Positions 1-5,404 of a stretch of 7,167 bases of DNA are shown one piece after another. The notes under the pieces were generated by a model that saw nothing but the letters and a program-made list of their open reading frames with translations, searched no databases and was not told the origin of the DNA. How positions within the stretch are numbered: position 1 is the first letter of the stretch; every line of letters begins with the position of its first letter. Position numbers and translations under genes: made by a program. Source of the DNA: Desulfosporosinus sp. UBA4726 (GTDB lineage: Bacteria; Bacillota; Desulfitobacteriia; Desulfitobacteriales; Desulfitobacteriaceae); NCBI GenBank assembly GCA_002404215.1, contig DHJG01000233.1, positions 1-7,167 of the forward strand, read 5' to 3'.

Positions 1-100
1 AGGCCCGTACTCCCGGAAGGTTATCATCAGTCTGCTGGCCGTACTCCGGGAGTAACTCACGGATTCAGTCAGCCTTTACATTATTAGAGGCATTTTTTCC

Positions 101-132
101 GGCAAGAGAATGTGGAAACATATTCTCTTGCC
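101..132 (+). promoter_or_regulatory. GAAA-capped 14-bp leader hairpin
   Basis: The arm at 101-114 pairs with 119-132 over 14 bp (one G-U at 112/121) around a GAAA tetraloop at 115-118. No T-run follows (TTATGG comes next), so it is not a standard intrinsic terminator. The first ten bases of the 5' arm, GGCAAGAGAA, recur exactly at 158-167, where they overlap the ribosome binding site of the small reading frame that follows. The 3' arm can therefore pair with either copy. I read it as a probable RNA leader element; the hairpin itself is certain from the sequence, while its regulatory role is inference. Confidence 0.65.
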
Positions 133-155
133 TTATGGTAACCTTATAGTAAAAG

Positions 156-167
156 GAGGCAAGAGAA
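156..167 (+). promoter_or_regulatory. Alternative pairing arm overlapping the Shine-Dalgarno
   Basis: Positions 156-167 can pair with 123-134 over 12 bp (11 Watson-Crick plus one G-U), with a 21-nt loop at 135-155. The Shine-Dalgarno AGGAGG is at 154-159, so this alternative fold would bury four of its six bases. The fold excludes the GAAA-capped hairpin because both use the strand around 123-132. That arrangement is typical of translational attenuators, but no ligand or effector can be named from the sequence. Confidence 0.45.
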
Positions 168-245
168 GTGTTGAGCAAAAGTAAACGCGTTTTGATTTCT
201 ATCGGCATAGTCTGCTTGGTGTTGCTTGCATATAGCAGTTGCTAA
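168..245 (+). CDS. 25-residue signal-peptide-only peptide (possible lipoprotein remnant or peptide precursor)
   Basis: A short frame opens with GTG at 168 (TTG at 171 is the alternative), 8 nt after a strong AGGAGG at 154-159, and stops with TAA at 243-245. The product has a basic N-terminus (SKSKR, residues 3-7), a hydrophobic core (residues 8-21) and ends in AYSSC, with the cysteine as its last residue. This is the shape of a lipoprotein signal peptide with no mature protein. The lipobox is imperfect because -3 is Tyr. The downstream lipoprotein has a similar stretch, AYTTGC, so this may be the stub of a truncated paralogue. It could instead be a genuine tiny gene, comparable in form to the signal-peptide-like precursors of enterococcal pheromone inhibitors. 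The strong ribosome binding site favours translation; function is unknown. Confidence 0.45.
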   Translation: MLSKSKRVLISIGIVCLVLLAYSSC

Positions 246-457
246 ATAATAATCACTTCCTTTTTAGTCTTTTGTTTAGAGACACTTTCATATTTTCGGG
301 AATCACCTTGCTACGGAAAATTGACGTAAGCAGGAGCAAGAACGAGATCCATGGTTTTGAACGGTAGTATATTAAAGGTGAAAATTGAGAATTGTGTCAC
401 GAGTACTAGTTAGGCGACAGACCGGGCGCCTTTGTCAAGATTTGCAAGGGAGTAAAT
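246..457. other. AT-rich intergenic stretch with no convincing gene
   Basis: I see no recognised RNA gene, riboswitch core or mobile element here. A short stem is possible between AGGCG at 412-416 and CGCCT at 427-431, with only TTT after it, too weak to call a terminator. A 44-codon frame from TTG 385 ends at 519 in an ATGA overlap with the next gene; it has no recognisable features and is discussed as a finding, not called as a gene. Confidence 0.5.
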
Positions 458-485
458 TTGAGTTATCAATGTATATTTTTATATT
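458..485 (+). promoter_or_regulatory. Candidate sigma-A promoter of the lipoprotein gene
   Basis: TTGAGT at 458-463 and TATATT at 480-485 are separated by 16 nt. Transcription would start near 491, just before the AGGAGG at 498-503, giving a very short leader. The -35 has four consensus bases and the region is AT-rich, so a chance match is possible. Confidence 0.4.
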
Positions 486-515
486 ACTGTGCACAAAAGG
501 AGGAGTGATAATTTC

Positions 516-1016
516 ATGAAAAAGATGATTTATTTACTATTAATCTTCTGTTTGCTTGTTGCCTATACAACGGGATGCAGTAAAAAGGCTGAATCAGCAG
601 TTACTAAAGTGTCTGTTGGCAACACTTCAACTTCTTCAGAGACTACATATAAGGCGCCTGAACATTCAAACGAGGAACTTTACCAAGATACTTTTGTCAC
701 GCTTCTTAACCCCTATATCCAAAAAGCGATAAATGACTACTATGGACAGTTCTTAACCATTTCTCCATTTTATACACCGGAAGATGTTGAAATCCTCGAT
801 GCCGAAAGACCTATGGGTTATCGTTCATTTTCATTTATAATTAAACTTCAATTAAGACCATATGTTGGTCCGCATGTTGAGGTTGGCGTTGACCAACTTA
901 CAATTAGAGTAGGTGCAGGAGAAGGCGATGTTAAAGTTGAAAAGTTTGAACATATTAAAAGTTATTATGATGAATTACCTCCAAATTTGAAGGATATTAT
1001 TAAAAATGTAAATTAA
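516..1016 (+). CDS. Lipoprotein, DUF3888-like
   Basis: The start is ATG 516, preceded by AAAAGGAGGAG (495-505); an upstream in-frame GTG at 489 would put that ribosome binding site inside the gene, so I reject it. The 166-residue product has a lipoprotein signal: MKK, a hydrophobic core (residues 5-17) and TTGC with Cys21 as the lipidated residue. A Ser/Thr-rich linker follows (about 25-50), then one compact domain (about 55-165). That domain starts ELYQDTFVTLLNPYIQKAI, continues with NDYYGQ and PEDVEIL, and ends in alternating beta-like stretches. This pattern recalls the DUF3888 family of exported Firmicutes proteins, whose function is unknown; the assignment is from memory and moderate. 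It should sit on the outer face of the membrane. The gene is monocistronic and clearly more AT-rich than the metabolic genes to the right, which suits an accessory gene. Confidence 0.8.
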   Translation: MKKMIYLLLIFCLLVAYTTGCSKKAESAVTKVSVGNTSTSSETTYKAPEHSNEELYQDTFVTLLNPYIQKAINDYYGQFLTISPFYTPEDVEILDAERPMGYRSFSFIIKLQLRPYVGPHVEVGVDQLTIRVGAGEGDVKVEKFEHIKSYYDELPPNLKDIIKNVN

Positions 1017-1289
1017 TCATTTTTTTATTTTCACTTATGAGACTTTAGGATTAATCCCGTAATTGCGATGTGAGGCGCCGAGAGGTTCCTTTTTTCTTTG
1101 TTTCTTTGGATAACGGTTAAAAGTACATTTGACAGATAAAGAAGATTTGCGATGACCGCAATGTAATTGCGGTATCTTGCAGTACGATTTTCGGTGCAGA
1201 AGTATTTAGAATATAGTAAAGTAATATGTAGAGAGTAGGCGTAATTTGCTGAAGAAAGATGAAATTGATACTCTGAGGGAGGGGTCTAT
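1017..1289. other. Intergenic region with a small dyad
   Basis: No gene is visible. Downstream of the lipoprotein, AAAAATG (1002-1008) can pair with CATTTTT (1018-1024) inside a T-run, a weak AU-only terminator at best. A perfect 8-bp inverted repeat, ACCGCAAT (1155-1162) and ATTGCGGT (1166-1173) around GTA, lies 20 nt after a consensus TTGACA (1129-1134), but no good -10 stands 16-18 nt from that hexamer. Confidence 0.5.
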
Positions 1290-1442
1290 ATCGGACCGGA
1301 TTTTTTAGTGACAGCTATCATCTTTTCTGTTTTGGGGTATGGATTATGTTACATTACTCTTTCATGTAATTATAAAGTTAAAGATGTAAACGATAACATG
1401 GAAAAATTAGCTGAAAGAGGGCGAAACGAAACTAAAGTTTAG
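1290..1442 (+). CDS. Possible 50-residue single-pass membrane peptide with non-canonical start
   Basis: This frame reads 50 codons to TAG at 1440-1442. A strong Shine-Dalgarno (GGAGGGG, 1278-1284) stands at ideal distance, 7 nt from GGAGG, from an ATC codon at 1290; the first normal start is GTG 1308, too far from that site (a 44-residue product). The peptide has one hydrophobic segment (about residues 5-25, FLVTAIIFSVLGYGLCYITL) followed by a charged, helix-prone tail (KVKDVNDNMEKLAERGRNET). This is a sensible N-out single-pass layout. Its last eight or so codons lie in the stem of the terminator. I do not recognise the family. The options are a real gene with a rare ATC start, a gene whose start codon was mutated, or translation from GTG 1308. 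Confidence 0.45.
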   Translation: MGPDFLVTAIIFSVLGYGLCYITLSCNYKVKDVNDNMEKLAERGRNETKV

Positions 1443-1459
1443 TTTCGTTTCGCCCTTTT
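1415..1459. terminator. Bidirectional intrinsic terminator between convergent genes
   Basis: Positions 1419-1436 are perfectly repeated in inverted form at 1438-1455 (18 bp, GGGCGAAAC... and ...GTTTCGCCC) around one central base, so a hairpin forms with a small loop. TTTT follows on the + strand. On the - strand the reverse side gives a TCTTTC tract, so it can also end leftward transcription from alaT, whose stop is 28 nt away. The outer A/T pairs extend the stem. It overlaps the end of the 50-codon frame. Confidence 0.9.
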
Positions 1460-1483
1460 AATAACAATCAAGTTCCTGCAACT

Positions 1484-2653
1484 CTATAATTTGCTTAACC
1501 TAGATTCAACAAAACGGGTGATCCTTTTAAGGGCTTCCTTAAGTTGATCGGTGGAGTAAGCATAAGAACAGCGTATATGTCCTTCGCCGGAAGGCCCAAA
1601 AGCGGTCCCTGGAACGACAGCGACGTTTTCTTCCTTCAAGAGTGCTTCGGCAAATTCTTCAGAGGATAATTTGGTCTTTGTAATATCCGGAAAAACATAA
1701 AAGGCACCTAAGGGTTCGAAACATTCGAGACCCATCTGCCGAAAGCCGCGAACCATTATGCGACGGCGTCGATTATAGGCATCAATCATTTTCTGCTTAG
1801 CTTCTGAGGCAGAGCGTAAGGCTTCTAAGGAGGCGATTTGCCCCATGATGGGGGCACAGAGCATGGTGAATTGATGAATTTTTGTTAGTCCGCTGATGAG
1901 ATCAGCATGTCCAGCAACATAGCCAATTCTCCATCCCGTCATGGCGTAGGATTTGGAGAAGCCACTGACAAACAGTGTGCGGTCGTGCATGCCAGGTAAG
2001 CTTGCAAACGAGACGTGTGTTCCTTCAAAGGTGAGATCAGAATAAATATCATCGGCAAGCACGAGAAGATCGTGCTTCTCCACAAAGTCGGCGATGGGGA
2101 GAAGGTCCTCGCGACGCATGATCGCACCAGTCGGATTATTGGGGTAGGATAGAACCAGAAGTTTGGCTTTGGGTGAATATGCTTGCTCTAAGTCTTCGAC
2201 ACGTAAGCGAAACTCTTCTTTGGCATGGGTCGGGACGAATTGGACAGTTGCTCCGGCCAAGATGGCGCACGGGGCATAGGATACGTAGGATGGATCGGGA
2301 ACTAAAACAACATCGCCAGGTTCGAGCACGGCGCGCATCACGAGATCAACGGCTTCGCTCGCTCCGGCAGTAATAAGAATCTCTTCATTTGGATCGTAGG
2401 AAAGGTCCAACGTTTTCTTTAAATGATACGAAAGTTCTTCACGCAACTCAAAGAGGCCGGCGTTACTGGTATACATGGTCTGTCCTTGTTCCAAAGAATA
2501 GATGCCACTTTCGCACACGGTCCAAGGCGTCACAAAGTCGGGTTCTCCGACTCCTAAGGAAATCACGTCTTTCATGGTTGCGACAAGATCAAAAAACTTG
2601 CGGATCCCTGAGGGGGGGAGACTAACAACATGGGCGGCAAGATAACGATTCAT
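1484..2653 (-). CDS. alaT: Alanine-type PLP aminotransferase (AlaT/YugH family)
   Basis: The 389-residue product is a fold-type I aminotransferase, of usual family length. It shows the substrate-side SGIRKFFDL and GVGEPDF near residues 15-40, GASEAVDL (97-104), YPNNPTG (170-176, PLP-contacting Asn), ADDIY (200-204, Asp201 to the pyridine nitrogen, Tyr204), SGFSKSYAMTGWRIGY (230-245, with Lys234 as the Schiff-base lysine) and Arg361 in HIRCSY to bind the substrate carboxylate. The overall sequence resembles B. subtilis YugH (AlaT), a cytoplasmic alanine transaminase linking pyruvate/alanine with glutamate/2-oxoglutarate. The start is ATG at 2653-2651, overlapping the stop of the regulator by ATGA, so translation is probably coupled. 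A regulator-transaminase pair in this order is the same as alaR-alaT in Bacillus. Related families (PatA, aspartate transaminases) share these motifs, so the substrate is less certain than the class. Confidence 0.85.
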   Translation of the reverse strand: MNRYLAAHVVSLPPSGIRKFFDLVATMKDVISLGVGEPDFVTPWTVCESGIYSLEQGQTMYTSNAGLFELREELSYHLKKTLDLSYDPNEEILITAGASEAVDLVMRAVLEPGDVVLVPDPSYVSYAPCAILAGATVQFVPTHAKEEFRLRVEDLEQAYSPKAKLLVLSYPNNPTGAIMRREDLLPIADFVEKHDLLVLADDIYSDLTFEGTHVSFASLPGMHDRTLFVSGFSKSYAMTGWRIGYVAGHADLISGLTKIHQFTMLCAPIMGQIASLEALRSASEAKQKMIDAYNRRRRIMVRGFRQMGLECFEPLGAFYVFPDITKTKLSSEEFAEALLKEENVAVVPGTAFGPSGEGHIRCSYAYSTDQLKEALKRITRFVESRLSKL

Positions 2654-3147
2654 GGTGAAACCACGAGACGTTGAAGTATCTCATCCTCTCCCATAAGCGC
2701 GACCCCGTCTTGCTTATAGCGGCGAAGCACAAAGTGGGTGGCTGTACTCTGGACGTGCTCGAGAGGAGCTAATTTTTCAGCTACAAAAAGAGCAACGTCT
2801 TGCATTGTTTTACCTTCGATGAGCAGGGATAGGTCATATCCGCCAGACATAAGAAAAAGTGATTTGATCTCATCGAATTTCTGTATCCGTTTGGCGATTT
2901 TGTCAAAACCATAACCTCGTTGAGGCAAGACTCGAACTTCAATAAGGGCAGATACTTTTTCATCACCAGCTCGGTCCCAGTTGATCAACGGACGATAATC
3001 GACAATAATCTTTTCCTTTTCCCAGTGGCTTATTCGCTGGGCGATGTATTCAGGTGTCAATCCGGTTTCAATGGACAGGTCCTCATGTGTTAAGCGGCAA
3101 TCTTCCTCTATGAGCTTGAGTAGTTTGCGATCTTCATCACTGAGCAT
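2650..3147 (-). CDS. alaR: Lrp/AsnC-family transcriptional regulator (AlaR/YugG-like)
   Basis: The 165-residue protein is a typical small Lrp/AsnC regulator. An N-terminal winged helix-turn-helix spans about residues 3-55 (recognition helix near 30-45). An alpha/beta RAM domain (about 65-145) contains the effector-site signature LFLMSGGYDLSLLIEG (97-112). I place the start at ATG 3147-3145, 6 nt after GAGGTG (3159-3154); an in-frame ATG at 3171 would put this ribosome binding site inside the gene. It is followed directly, with a 4-nt overlap, by the transaminase, as in Bacillus yugG-yugH. It most likely controls that transaminase and itself in response to an amino acid such as alanine; this is inference from context. 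A dyad covers its promoter. Confidence 0.88.
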   Translation of the reverse strand: MLSDEDRKLLKLIEEDCRLTHEDLSIETGLTPEYIAQRISHWEKEKIIVDYRPLINWDRAGDEKVSALIEVRVLPQRGYGFDKIAKRIQKFDEIKSLFLMSGGYDLSLLIEGKTMQDVALFVAEKLAPLEHVQSTATHFVLRRYKQDGVALMGEDEILQRLVVSP

Positions 3148-3170
3148 AAAATACACCTCTTCATAAATCA

Positions 3171-3191
3171 TTATAATATTAGCAATTATAA
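3171..3191. promoter_or_regulatory. Candidate AlaR operator dyad
   Basis: TTATAAT (3171-3177) and ATTATAA (3185-3191) form a perfect 7-bp inverted repeat with a 7-nt spacer. The dyad covers the candidate -10 and start region of alaR, where an autoregulator would block RNA polymerase. AT-rich dyads do arise by chance near -10 boxes, so this is a moderate call. Confidence 0.4.
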
Positions 3192-3214
3192 CACGCTTTT
3201 ATACAACAGAACAA
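3185..3214 (-). promoter_or_regulatory. Candidate promoter of alaR-alaT
   Basis: On the - strand a perfect TATAAT (3190-3185) is preceded 18 nt upstream by TTGTTC (3214-3209). It lies between the acnA stop and alaR, so the regulator pair can be transcribed apart from acnA, although no terminator separates them and read-through from acnA is also possible. Confidence 0.5.
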
Positions 3215-3224
3215 GATTTAGATC

Positions 3225-5150
3225 TTACGCCTCGATGGACGCTTTTGTGGCATTCAGAAGTCCTCCGGCAAGAAGGATCTTGGCTTGCCGCTCTGTGAGA
3301 TCGTGTCTGACCAAAATTGGGTTTGAGTCCTGATCAGAGGTAATGGCAAAAGAGCCAGCGGTTTGAATGGCCTGATGCAGATCTGAAAGGTGGAGAATCA
3401 TCCCTGGGTTTAGGCGGGCAAGATCTTCCGGATTGGCAAAGGTGAGAGGAAGAATGCCAAAATTAATGAGGTTGGCGCGGTGGATACGGGCAAAACTCTG
3501 AGCTAATACCACGCGCAGTCCCAAGTACATCGGGGCAAGGGCGGCGTGTTCACGGCTTGAGCCTTGTCCATAATTCTGGCCTGCGATAATTATGCTTTGC
3601 TTTAGGGTCTTAGCTTTAGCAGCAAACTGAGAGTCTATTTTGTGAAAGACATAGTCGGAAATGGCTGGAATGTTCGAACGAAGCGGGAGTATTTTGGATC
3701 CTGCAGGCATGATATCGTCAGTCGTGATATTGTCCCCAAGTTTTAAGATGATGGGTAAATCCAGTGTGTTATCCAGTGAGGGGGCAAGGGGAAGGGGTTG
3801 AATATTTGGACCACGCCGAATTGGGGTAGTAGGATCGCCCGGCGGTAAAATCATACTGTCATCGATGCGAAACTGCTCTGGAAACTCTATAATGGGTGGG
3901 AGCCCTAATGTTCGGGGATCAGTTAAGTTTCCTGTCAAGGCACAGGCCGCCGCAACTTCCGGGCTAGCCAGAAAGACCGAGGCATCTTGCGTTCCGCTAC
4001 GCCCTTTGAAATTTCGGTTAAAGGTCCGGACGGAGACAGCTTTAGATACCGGTGATTGTCCCATTCCAATACATGGACCACAGGTGGATTCAAGCAGTCG
4101 TGCCCCGCTGTCTAGGAGATCGGTCAAGGCGCCATTGCTGGAAAGCATGCTTAAGACTTGCCGTGAGCCGGGAGAAATCACTAAGCTCACGTCTGGGTGA
4201 ACGTGTTTTCCTTTAAGGATCTGACTAACACGCATCAGGTCTTGATATGAGGAATTAGTACAGCTACCAATGGCAACCTGCTGTACAGACGTGCCTGATA
4301 AATCACTAACTGGAACTACATTGTCTGGGCTATGAGGCTGAGCGACCATCGGAACAAGCAAGGAAAGATCAATTTTCAGTTCTTCATCATAGGTGGCATC
4401 TTCATCGGCTGAGAGAGCAACCCAGTCCTGAGCTCGTCCTTGTGCTTCTAAAAAGCGGAGTGTTTGTTCATCACTGGGAAAGATTGAAGCAGACGCTCCT
4501 AATTCTGCGCCCATATTTGTGATAGTTGCTCGCTCTGGAACCGTGAGAGTTTTCACGCCTGGTCCGGCGAACTCGATTATTTTACCAACGCCTCCTTTTA
4601 CGGAGAGGATGCGGAGAATTTCTAAAATGATGTCTTTAGCGGAAACCCAATCTGAAAGTTGCCCGGTTAGCCAAACACGAAGTACTTTTGGGCTAGGAAG
4701 GTAAAAAGGTCCGCCACCCATTGCCACGGCAACATCAAGCCCCCCTGCACCCATGGCAAGCATTCCCATTCCGCCGGCGGTGGGGGTATGACTGTCCGAT
4801 CCTAGTAAAGTTTTGCCAGGTTTAGCGAAGCGTTCAAGATGGACTTGATGACAAATTCCATTTCCCGGACGGGAAAAATGAACACCAAACCGTGCAGCCG
4901 CACTTTGCAGAAATGCATGGTCATCCGCATTTTCAAACCCTGTTTGGAGAGTATTATGATCTATATAACTTACCGAGCACTCGGTTTGTACTCTAGAAAG
5001 GTTCATAGCCTCGAATTGTAAATAGGCCATGGTTCCTGTGGCATCTTGGGTTAACGTTTGATCAATGCGAAGCGCGATTTCATTTCCTTTTTCTAAATCA
5101 CCCGATACAAGGTGTGATGTAAGTATTTTTTGGGTCAGACTTTGGGCCAT
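3225..5150 (-). CDS. acnA: Aconitate hydratase, Aquifex-type single-chain [4Fe-4S] enzyme
   Basis: The 641-residue product isomerises citrate and isocitrate through cis-aconitate. The three iron-sulfur cluster ligands are visible: Cys297 in GSCTNSS and Cys357/Cys360 in STCGPCIGMG. Other signatures are GSDSHTPTAGG (117-127), NRNFKGRSG (378-386), the swivel-domain entry GDNITTDDIMPAG (472-484) and GQNYGQGSSREHA (524-536). At about 640 residues it is shorter than AcnA (about 900) and carries the swivel domain C-terminal in the same chain, as in the 'Aquifex type' aconitase group; related homoaconitases and isopropylmalate isomerases share the fold, but those are usually two subunits. The start is ATG 5150-5148, 8 nt after AAAGGAGG (5166-5159); a longer frame to 5204 would read through this site. 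It lies upstream of alaR-alaT, consistent with supplying 2-oxoglutarate for glutamate. The gene is divergent from fmdB and its leader carries an inverted repeat. Confidence 0.88.
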   Translation of the reverse strand: MAQSLTQKILTSHLVSGDLEKGNEIALRIDQTLTQDATGTMAYLQFEAMNLSRVQTECSVSYIDHNTLQTGFENADDHAFLQSAAARFGVHFSRPGNGICHQVHLERFAKPGKTLLGSDSHTPTAGGMGMLAMGAGGLDVAVAMGGGPFYLPSPKVLRVWLTGQLSDWVSAKDIILEILRILSVKGGVGKIIEFAGPGVKTLTVPERATITNMGAELGASASIFPSDEQTLRFLEAQGRAQDWVALSADEDATYDEELKIDLSLLVPMVAQPHSPDNVVPVSDLSGTSVQQVAIGSCTNSSYQDLMRVSQILKGKHVHPDVSLVISPGSRQVLSMLSSNGALTDLLDSGARLLESTCGPCIGMGQSPVSKAVSVRTFNRNFKGRSGTQDASVFLASPEVAAACALTGNLTDPRTLGLPPIIEFPEQFRIDDSMILPPGDPTTPIRRGPNIQPLPLAPSLDNTLDLPIILKLGDNITTDDIMPAGSKILPLRSNIPAISDYVFHKIDSQFAAKAKTLKQSIIIAGQNYGQGSSREHAALAPMYLGLRVVLAQSFARIHRANLINFGILPLTFANPEDLARLNPGMILHLSDLHQAIQTAGSFAITSDQDSNPILVRHDLTERQAKILLAGGLLNATKASIEA

Positions 5151-5178
5151 TATACATTCCTCCTTTGAAGTAACCTTA

Positions 5179-5223
5179 ACTTTACCAAAAATATGAGGGA
5201 ACATCCAGAGCTTTTGGTAAAGT
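5179..5223. promoter_or_regulatory. 12-bp inverted repeat in the acnA upstream region
   Basis: ACTTTACCAAAA (5179-5190) is matched perfectly by TTTTGGTAAAGT (5212-5223) with 21 nt between. Half-site centres are 33 bp apart, close to three helical turns, which would suit two dimers or a looped operator; in RNA it would be a long-loop hairpin just before the acnA ribosome binding site (5166-5159). A TATACT at 5226-5221 on the - strand touches it and may be the acnA -10, though I see no good -35 for it. Confidence 0.45.
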
Positions 5224-5286
5224 ATACAGAATAACAGTTTGAGACTTGATAGGTTCTTTAAATGCGATTGTTGAGAAACTATCTTT

Positions 5287-5306
5287 AAATCGACATGCTT
5301 CGATTT
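5287..5306. promoter_or_regulatory. Dyad upstream of the fmdB promoter
   Basis: AAATCGA (5287-5293) and TCGATTT (5300-5306) are a perfect 7-bp inverted repeat around CATGCT, 6 nt before the -35 of the rightward promoter. TCTTTAAAT also occurs twice, at 5255-5263 and 5282-5290, 27 nt apart. A regulator site is possible; none is known to me for this motif. Confidence 0.3.
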
Positions 5307-5312
5307 TATAGG

Positions 5313-5341
5313 TTGGGTTTACAATAATTTCAGGTTATAAT
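5313..5341 (+). promoter_or_regulatory. Sigma-A promoter of the fmdB-trmL-tagO operon
   Basis: TTGGGT (5313-5318) and a perfect TATAAT (5336-5341) are 17 nt apart. Transcription would start near 5348, leaving a leader of about 57 nt before the first start codon. Confidence 0.6.
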
Positions 5342-5404
5342 AGTATAACTCATAGAATTCAAATATGTTGTGTAGATACTTTACGCTTGGGAGGAATCTT
5401 TTAT

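Noticed and set aside
1..87. 3' end of an upstream rightward gene (frames ending at 55, 87 or 150)
   Set aside because: All three forward frames are open from the window edge, and none of the short tails matches a family I know, so I cannot tell which, if any, is coding.
101..140. Intrinsic terminator at the strong hairpin
   Set aside because: No T-run follows the stem on the + strand, and on the - strand GGAAAAAA follows instead of a T-run.
246..515. c-di-GMP, T-box or other known riboswitch before the lipoprotein
   Set aside because: I looked for the GEMM core, the T-box AGGGTGGNACCGCG and the fluoride-type core and found none.
3865..4200. 111-codon forward frame inside acnA
   Set aside because: It is antisense to conserved aconitase cluster-ligand sequence, has no ribosome binding site and looks like a shadow frame.
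5151..5204. 18-residue N-terminal extension of aconitase
   Set aside because: It would translate through the perfect AAAGGAGG that serves the ATG at 5150.
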